Of a stretch of DNA of 10,016 nucleotides, positions 6,564-10,016 are shown in pieces (the first letter of the stretch is position 1; every line of letters starts with the position of its first letter). The DNA comes from Microcaldota archaeon (lineage in GTDB: Archaea > Micrarchaeota > Micrarchaeia > Micrarchaeales > CABMGC01), in contig JAJZIZ010000023.1 in the NCBI GenBank assembly GCA_021846005.1, positions 1 to 10,016 of the forward strand, written 5' to 3'. Both the position numbers and the translations under genes were made by a program. The notes under the pieces are model-generated. The model saw nothing but the letters and a program-made list of their open reading frames with translations, was not told where the DNA came from and did not search any database.

Positions 6564-6589
6564 ATATTCCATCCTGCCAGTGCGCCGCG

Positions 6590-6607
6590 GAAACACCGCC
6601 TTGTTTC
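6590..6607. repeat. Inverted repeat downstream of the 691-residue protein gene
   Basis: GAAACA and TGTTTC separated by CCGCCT, 49 bp past the stop at 6656. It could form a 3'-end hairpin of that transcript. The surrounding 6570-6655 is more G/C-rich than other intergenic DNA here, and I recognise no gene in it. Confidence 0.3.
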
Positions 6608-6655
6608 TTCAGACCCGCGTACACTGCAGCATCCGAACAATACCAAACCGCCTAC

Positions 6656-8731
6656 CTATGCCTTGACTGTGTTGGTTCTGCGGTTCAGTATCTTTCTGAA
6701 ATTATCTGCGCTTTCCATTATGACAAATCCCCTGCGCATGCCTGATGTTCCATCTGTTCTTGCAGTAGCCTTGAGCATCTGCAAGATTCCTTTTGTCTCC
6801 CAGCCTGCAAGCCCTCCTTCATTCTCCTGCACAACATTCATGCATTCGATATCATTCTCTGCGGCTCCCCGTCGCAGCCTGAAAATGCACATGTCCCTGC
6901 CTTTATCATAGAGCCTGAGTTCAGAATCTATCTCGTTTTCTTCATTTTTCATTTTCCGCACAAATACATAATTCAGCAGCGGCATGACTTTTTCCGGCAA
7001 AGATGTATCCAAATCTTCAAAGCCCGGGCAGTTTCTCTTTATCCTGTTGCCTGCGCTGTTTAATATCTCTATGTTATATCCTCCATCTCTCTGCTCAAGG
7101 ATACTATCTGTTTTTTCAAATACAAATATCCTGGATCTGCGTTCCGCGATATCTGTCTTAACTCTATCGTATCCAAGAAGCTCAAACGCCTCGGTGGTTA
7201 TTCTTGGAAACAATTCCCAAGTCTCGTTTAGTTTCAATCCGTGCTTTTCCATCCTGCCAATCGCACCAATGCTTATATTGAAATCATGCGGCATCGTGAC
7301 TACCATTTTGCCTGTTTTATTCAGACTATTGCTTACCTCTTCAACTACTTTGGAATGGCTGTGCGTTAGGTAGAGTGTGTTAGGTATAACGGCAAGATCA
7401 AAAAACGAGTCCACACCCAGTATTCCTTTATTTACTGCCGAAGAAATCGGCACAAAATAAGCTTTCATCTGGTGTACGTTTTGCACATACTTCAATGTAT
7501 TTGAGACAATCCCTCCGTAACTACTTACTTCCAGAACATCTCCTCTTCTATCTTCCCTCAGGATTCCCGCTTCAAGCATGGCATACACCTGTCTTGCAAC
7601 TTCAAGTCTTCCCACAATGCCTTCGACGACATTTTCGATAGTCATCGGATAATGCTTATTGCTTTTCATTCTTCGCAACAACAGCCTGGTGTTCACTCCG
7701 TTTTTCTCCGAGTAAATGTCCATGAGCTCCTGATCAGCGACTATTCTGTTCGATATGTTGCCTGCGCTGCAAAAAATTCCCTTCTTCTGAAATTCTTGGT
7801 GTATATCTGCTACTGTGCTGCTGCCTTCCTTTTTTTGCATTGCCTCTATAAGAATTGACTTGATTCTTTCTGCCGCAAGTTTTCTTGCGTATTTGCTAAT
7901 GGCAAATCTCCTATTGGCCCCTTCCCCGAAAAATTCTGCATCTGGCATACTCTCTATAATCTTTCTGGTCTTATCCTCAATTGCCTTAGACAGCGTCTCA
8001 TGCGCCGCAATTTTTTCTTCCACTGATCTTTTCCCGTATCTTATTCTCCTGCGCTTTAATCTGCCGGAGATATTTTCCGCTGTTGGAATGCCCTCTGCTT
8101 TATCAATTTCATTTAAAATAATTTTATCTACTCTTTCGGAAATCTTATCCCTCAGGCCATTCATGCCTGAAAGTTTGTGGTTAGAAAGCATCCTAAACAA
8201 CTCGGCATCTGACATCCCTTCAATTATTGCTGCCGATTTTTTCTCTGCGGCTTCCTTTACCTGTCCTTCGCCCTCCAGCCTTCTGCAAATCGATTCTTTT
8301 GCATAATATATGCCTTCATTATTCAACGCAATGCATATGTTCTTTGCCGAAGGCAATCTTGTCATTGTGGAAATGGCCGATATGATTTTGTCATTTACTC
8401 TTTCAGATATCCGCATCCGGACATCGGCCGGAAAACTTGAAACCCATCCTGCCTTGTTTATACTCCTGAAAAGTTTAGCGTCTGGAGTTCTATCTAAAAC
8501 ATAATTGCAGCGCTCTGCCATGGCCTTCAAAATCTTTTCGTTCTTTAAAAGACTATGTGATTTTTCAATATCACTGGCTATGTTGTAGTGGCCCCTCTCC
8601 CTGAGCTCCATCAGGACATTTGAAATGTTGGGCATATCGTGCATACTGGCTATCGCGTCGAGTATTATATTCTCGACGTGTTCCGCAATGCTAAAATGTC
8701 CATTATTTCCATTGTTACTAAGCTTTCCCAT
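6656..8731 (-). CDS. Unrecognised protein: four HTH-like repeats plus degenerate methyltransferase-like domain
   Basis: A 691-residue soluble protein counted from the ATG at 8731, which is at leaderless distance from a TATA box; a GTG one codon earlier is in frame but less likely. Residues about 14-355 consist of four tandem repeats of 89-93 residues. Each begins with an I-S-E-R-V-like helix (15, 108, 197 and 286) and contains an HTH-like segment of the form P-x3-N-I-x3-L-x3-G-I-x-Y-x3-S-I (33-59, 126-152, 215-241 and 304-330). The first three end with D-A-K/E-L/F-F (84, 175 and 264). Residues about 360-397 look like a winged-helix linker. Residues 398-541 follow the strand/helix order of a class I methyltransferase: VLEVSSYGG, a helix, AYFVP, FDLAVIPNTLYL, KVVEEVSNSLNKTGKMVVTMP and SRIFVFEK. 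The glycine-rich SAM loop is poorly kept. Residues 545-691 are unassigned, and no membrane segment is seen. Nucleic-acid binding is likely; enzyme activity is doubtful. I do not recognise the gene. Confidence 0.8.
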   Translation of the reverse strand: MGKLSNNGNNGHFSIAEHVENIILDAIASMHDMPNISNVLMELRERGHYNIASDIEKSHSLLKNEKILKAMAERCNYVLDRTPDAKLFRSINKAGWVSSFPADVRMRISERVNDKIISAISTMTRLPSAKNICIALNNEGIYYAKESICRRLEGEGQVKEAAEKKSAAIIEGMSDAELFRMLSNHKLSGMNGLRDKISERVDKIILNEIDKAEGIPTAENISGRLKRRRIRYGKRSVEEKIAAHETLSKAIEDKTRKIIESMPDAEFFGEGANRRFAISKYARKLAAERIKSILIEAMQKKEGSSTVADIHQEFQKKGIFCSAGNISNRIVADQELMDIYSEKNGVNTRLLLRRMKSNKHYPMTIENVVEGIVGRLEVARQVYAMLEAGILREDRRGDVLEVSSYGGIVSNTLKYVQNVHQMKAYFVPISSAVNKGILGVDSFFDLAVIPNTLYLTHSHSKVVEEVSNSLNKTGKMVVTMPHDFNISIGAIGRMEKHGLKLNETWELFPRITTEAFELLGYDRVKTDIAERRSRIFVFEKTDSILEQRDGGYNIEILNSAGNRIKRNCPGFEDLDTSLPEKVMPLLNYVFVRKMKNEENEIDSELRLYDKGRDMCIFRLRRGAAENDIECMNVVQENEGGLAGWETKGILQMLKATARTDGTSGMRRGFVIMESADNFRKILNRRTNTVKA
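7667..8692 (-). repeat. Four-fold coding repeat of about 89 codons
   Basis: The units lie at about 8435-8692, 8162-8422, 7895-8152 and 7667-7888. They share helix and HTH-like positions at steps of 93, 89 and 89 residues. Similarity is visible in the protein pattern and not in the DNA, so the duplications are old. Confidence 0.65.
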
Positions 8732-8753
8732 CACTATTGTAGTTGGATTTCTA

Positions 8754-8761
8754 AATATAAA
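8754..8761 (-). promoter_or_regulatory. TATA box of the HTH-repeat protein gene
   Basis: TTTATATT on the - strand, centred about 26 nt before the ATG at 8731, which fits a leaderless mRNA. It lies back to back with the rnpB promoter, about 45 bp away. Confidence 0.6.
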
Positions 8762-8807
8762 AGGATTGCCTATTCCGGATCGCTCATGCGCCGCAAACCC
8801 AGTAAAG

Positions 8808-8815
8808 TTTATATA
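8808..8815 (+). promoter_or_regulatory. TATA box of the RNase P RNA gene
   Basis: TTTATATA, centred about 25 nt before position 8837, which is the first base of helix P1. An A-rich AGTAAAG stretch just before it may act as the TFB-recognition element. The agreement of promoter and RNA 5' end supports both calls. Confidence 0.7.
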
Positions 8816-8836
8816 GCTTGGAAAGAAATTCCATTA

Positions 8837-9070
8837 TGTGGTGTGCGGATGGCTTACGGTCGATATGACTGAGGAAGCTCTCTCCATGCTAAGTCTGCAA
8901 GGCTTAAGGCCTAATTCGGTACAGAAACGCACGGCTGCGGCTCAAAACGATGACACTACGAGTTGCCGGCGCCGATGAAACGCACCGATGCGCAGGCGAT
9001 GTGCATGCAAGGCAAAACGCCGCTTAGTCGAATGCCATCTAAAACAGAAGAGGGGCTACGGCACACCACA
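8837..9070 (+). ncRNA. rnpB: RNase P RNA (archaeal, compact)
   Basis: The catalytic RNA that removes 5' leaders from pre-tRNA. The ends pair perfectly: TGTGGTGTGC (8837-8846) with GCACACCACA (9061-9070), helix P1. Next, GGATGGC (8847-8853) pairs with GCCATCT (9034-9040) as P2, and CGGTC/GACTG (8857-8871) forms a small P3. The conserved 5' core GAGGAAGCUC (8871-8880) and 3' core ACAGAAGAGGGGCUA (9044-9058) form P4: AGC (8876-8878), the universally bulged U at 8879, then CUCUC (8880-8884), against GAGGGGCU (9050-9057). CTAAG (8889-8893) with CTTAG (9023-9027) gives P5. GAUGAAACG (8974-8982) and GCAAGGCAAA (9007-9016) match the other conserved blocks, so both catalytic and specificity parts seem present. 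At 234 nt it is shorter than most archaeal type A RNAs. Protein subunits are not in the window. The 3' end is one base from the stop codon of the convergent MFS gene. Confidence 0.93.
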
Positions 9071-9071
9071 C

Positions 9072-10016
9072 TCACTTATCTTCTATTTTCTTGCCTTCGT
9101 AAGTTATGGTTTTTCCCCTGAGCGACGAAGCTATGGCAGCTATCAGGGCCATTACGGCTCCTGCAAAGAAGACTATGCCAAGGCCGTTCTGCAAAGGCTT
9201 CGATATCAGGTTGGGGAAGAATTCGTTGCCTACTATTGTGCTCATGTTTGCTGCTGGTATGCCGTTAAGTACTGCCTGCGGCAGAAGCGTCTTCATCGGG
9301 TTGTAGCCCAGGAAGGCGGCAAACAAGGCTGCGGTCGGCGGCAGTCTAGATGCATTCAGAGCTGCAGCACTGCTTACATTCTGGGCTATAAGCCCTGAAT
9401 AAAGGGCATGCGGAAGGCTCTGCGAAAAGCCAAGTATGAGCATGCTGAAAAATATTACAAGGCTGAACATAAATGCCACCTGGAATATTGAACTAAGCAT
9501 TCCTCCTACTGAGCCTCTGTTTTCAGGAGGCACTGCATTCATTATCGCATTCATGTTGGGCGAATTGAACATTCCTCCTCCTACTCCTATCAGGAAGATT
9601 ATCACTGCAAATTCCACATAGTTGAAATTGAGCGGAAGGGTAAGCATGAGCAGGAAGCCTATCGCGGCAACCAGCATTCCTGCAGTGGCGAGATGCTTGG
9701 AGCCGTGTTTGTCTGAAAGCTTTCCTGAAAGCGGCCCGGCAAGGGCAAATCCCAGTATCAGCGGTATCATATCTATTCCTGCGGCGAGGGGGGTGTTTTC
9801 AAAGCTTATTCCATGAAGCGGCAGCCAGACTCCCTGCAGCCATATTATAAGTATGAATTGAAGTCCGGATCTGGACATATTAGAAAGGAACTGGCTCAGC
9901 GCCCCTGCGCCGAATTCCCGTATCTTGAATAGCTCAAGCTTGAACATCGGGTCTTTGCTCCTCAACTCTATGAATACGAATCCTATCAAGGTAGCTATTC
10001 CTGCGGCAATGCCCAA
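9072..10016 (-). CDS. MFS multidrug exporter of the DHA2 (14-helix) type, N-terminus cut by window edge
   Basis: The frame is open to the right edge, so the last 315 codons including the stop are seen; the TTG at the edge is not a start. The fragment holds about seven membrane helices. A cytoplasmic loop SGKLSDKHGSKHLATAG (about 98-114) is the second-half version of MFS motif A. A GVGGGMFNSPNMNAIMNAVPPENRGSVGGML block (split at about 144-173) is typical of EmrB/QacA-like proton antiporters. After the penultimate bundle there is an extended segment of about 90 residues with LFAAFLGYNPMKTLLP and FFPNLISKPLQNGLGIVFF, which I know from actinobacterial and archaeal DHA2 members. The last helix ends in SSLRGKTITYEGKK. 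It probably exports drugs or other amphiphiles using the proton gradient; the substrate is unknown. The gene is convergent with rnpB and ends one base from it. Confidence 0.85.
   Translation of the reverse strand: MGIAAGIATLIGFVFIELRSKDPMFKLELFKIREFGAGALSQFLSNMSRSGLQFILIIWLQGVWLPLHGISFENTPLAAGIDMIPLILGFALAGPLSGKLSDKHGSKHLATAGMLVAAIGFLLMLTLPLNFNYVEFAVIIFLIGVGGGMFNSPNMNAIMNAVPPENRGSVGGMLSSIFQVAFMFSLVIFFSMLILGFSQSLPHALYSGLIAQNVSSAAALNASRLPPTAALFAAFLGYNPMKTLLPQAVLNGIPAANMSTIVGNEFFPNLISKPLQNGLGIVFFAGAVMALIAAIASSLRGKTITYEGKKIEDK
9077..9092 (+). terminator. U-rich termination candidate for rnpB inside the MFS gene
   Basis: A T-rich stretch (TATCTTCTATTTTCTT) begins 7 nt after helix P1 and corresponds to the Lys-rich C-terminal codons of the opposite-strand MFS gene. 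It is the first U-rich tract after the RNA. Termination here plus 3' trimming would be needed, because no spacer exists. Confidence 0.35.

Noticed and set aside
7815..8306. 163-codon + strand open frame
   Set aside because: Antisense to the repeat protein; hydrophobic composition is what the complement of charged helical codons produces.
8988..9398. 136-codon + strand open frame
   Set aside because: It runs through the RNase P RNA and antisense to the MFS gene; basic, Cys-rich translation is typical of a chance frame.
1..10016. CRISPR array, insertion sequence or tRNA gene
   Set aside because: No regularly spaced direct repeats, no transposase-like frame with terminal repeats and no tRNA-like cloverleaf was found by reading both strands.

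Overview
The window is archaeal DNA. The main signs are a gapless HMf-type histone, an RNase P RNA gene with an archaeal TATA box 25 nt upstream of its first helix, and A/T-rich TATA boxes about 25 nt upstream of several start codons (leaderless mRNAs). Extracytoplasmic proteins rich in N-glycosylation sequons, a DUF2341/LamG surface protein and an archaeal BofA-family membrane protein add to this. The style (small genome features, many short-anchored Ser/Thr/Asn-rich surface proteins, a compact rnpB) suggests a DPANN archaeon, perhaps of the Micrarchaeota. That placement is inference from memory of such genomes and not proven by the window.

Layout. 3-1319 (+) is the 3' part of a large secreted DUF2341/LamG protein cut by the left edge. 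1349-3309 (-) is a two-gene operon, aguB then aguA, encoding N-carbamoylputrescine amidase and agmatine deiminase; together they turn agmatine into putrescine. 3544-4707 (+) encodes a secreted/membrane protein with a signal peptide, two membrane helices resembling VirB2/TrbC-type pilins, a Q/S/G linker and a C-terminal beta-rich domain. 4768-5382 (+) encodes a small membrane-anchored, sequon-rich extracytoplasmic protein. 5379-5870 (-) is a GNAT acetyltransferase, divergent from the histone gene at 5927-6121 (+). 6211-6513 (-) encodes a BofA-family membrane protein. 6656-8731 (-) encodes a 691-residue protein that I do not recognise as a known family: four tandem repeats of about 89 residues, each with a helix-turn-helix-like segment, followed by a degenerate class I methyltransferase-like domain and an unassigned C-terminal region. 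8837-9070 (+) is a compact RNase P RNA gene. 9072-10016 (-) is the C-terminal part of a 14-helix-type (DHA2) MFS exporter cut by the right edge.

How the parts fit. The three + strand proteins at 3-5382 are all surface or membrane-anchored; the proteins with cytoplasmic or metabolic roles in that half are on the - strand. Genes are tightly packed: convergent pairs touch at their stop codons (5379-5382) or nearly so (rnpB/MFS at 9070/9072). Most promoters can be read directly: TATA boxes at 4737, about 5898, 8754 and 8808 set leaderless starts or the RNA 5' end, whereas the pilin-like and GNAT genes have Shine-Dalgarno motifs that decide their starts. No CRISPR array, insertion sequence or tRNA gene was seen.
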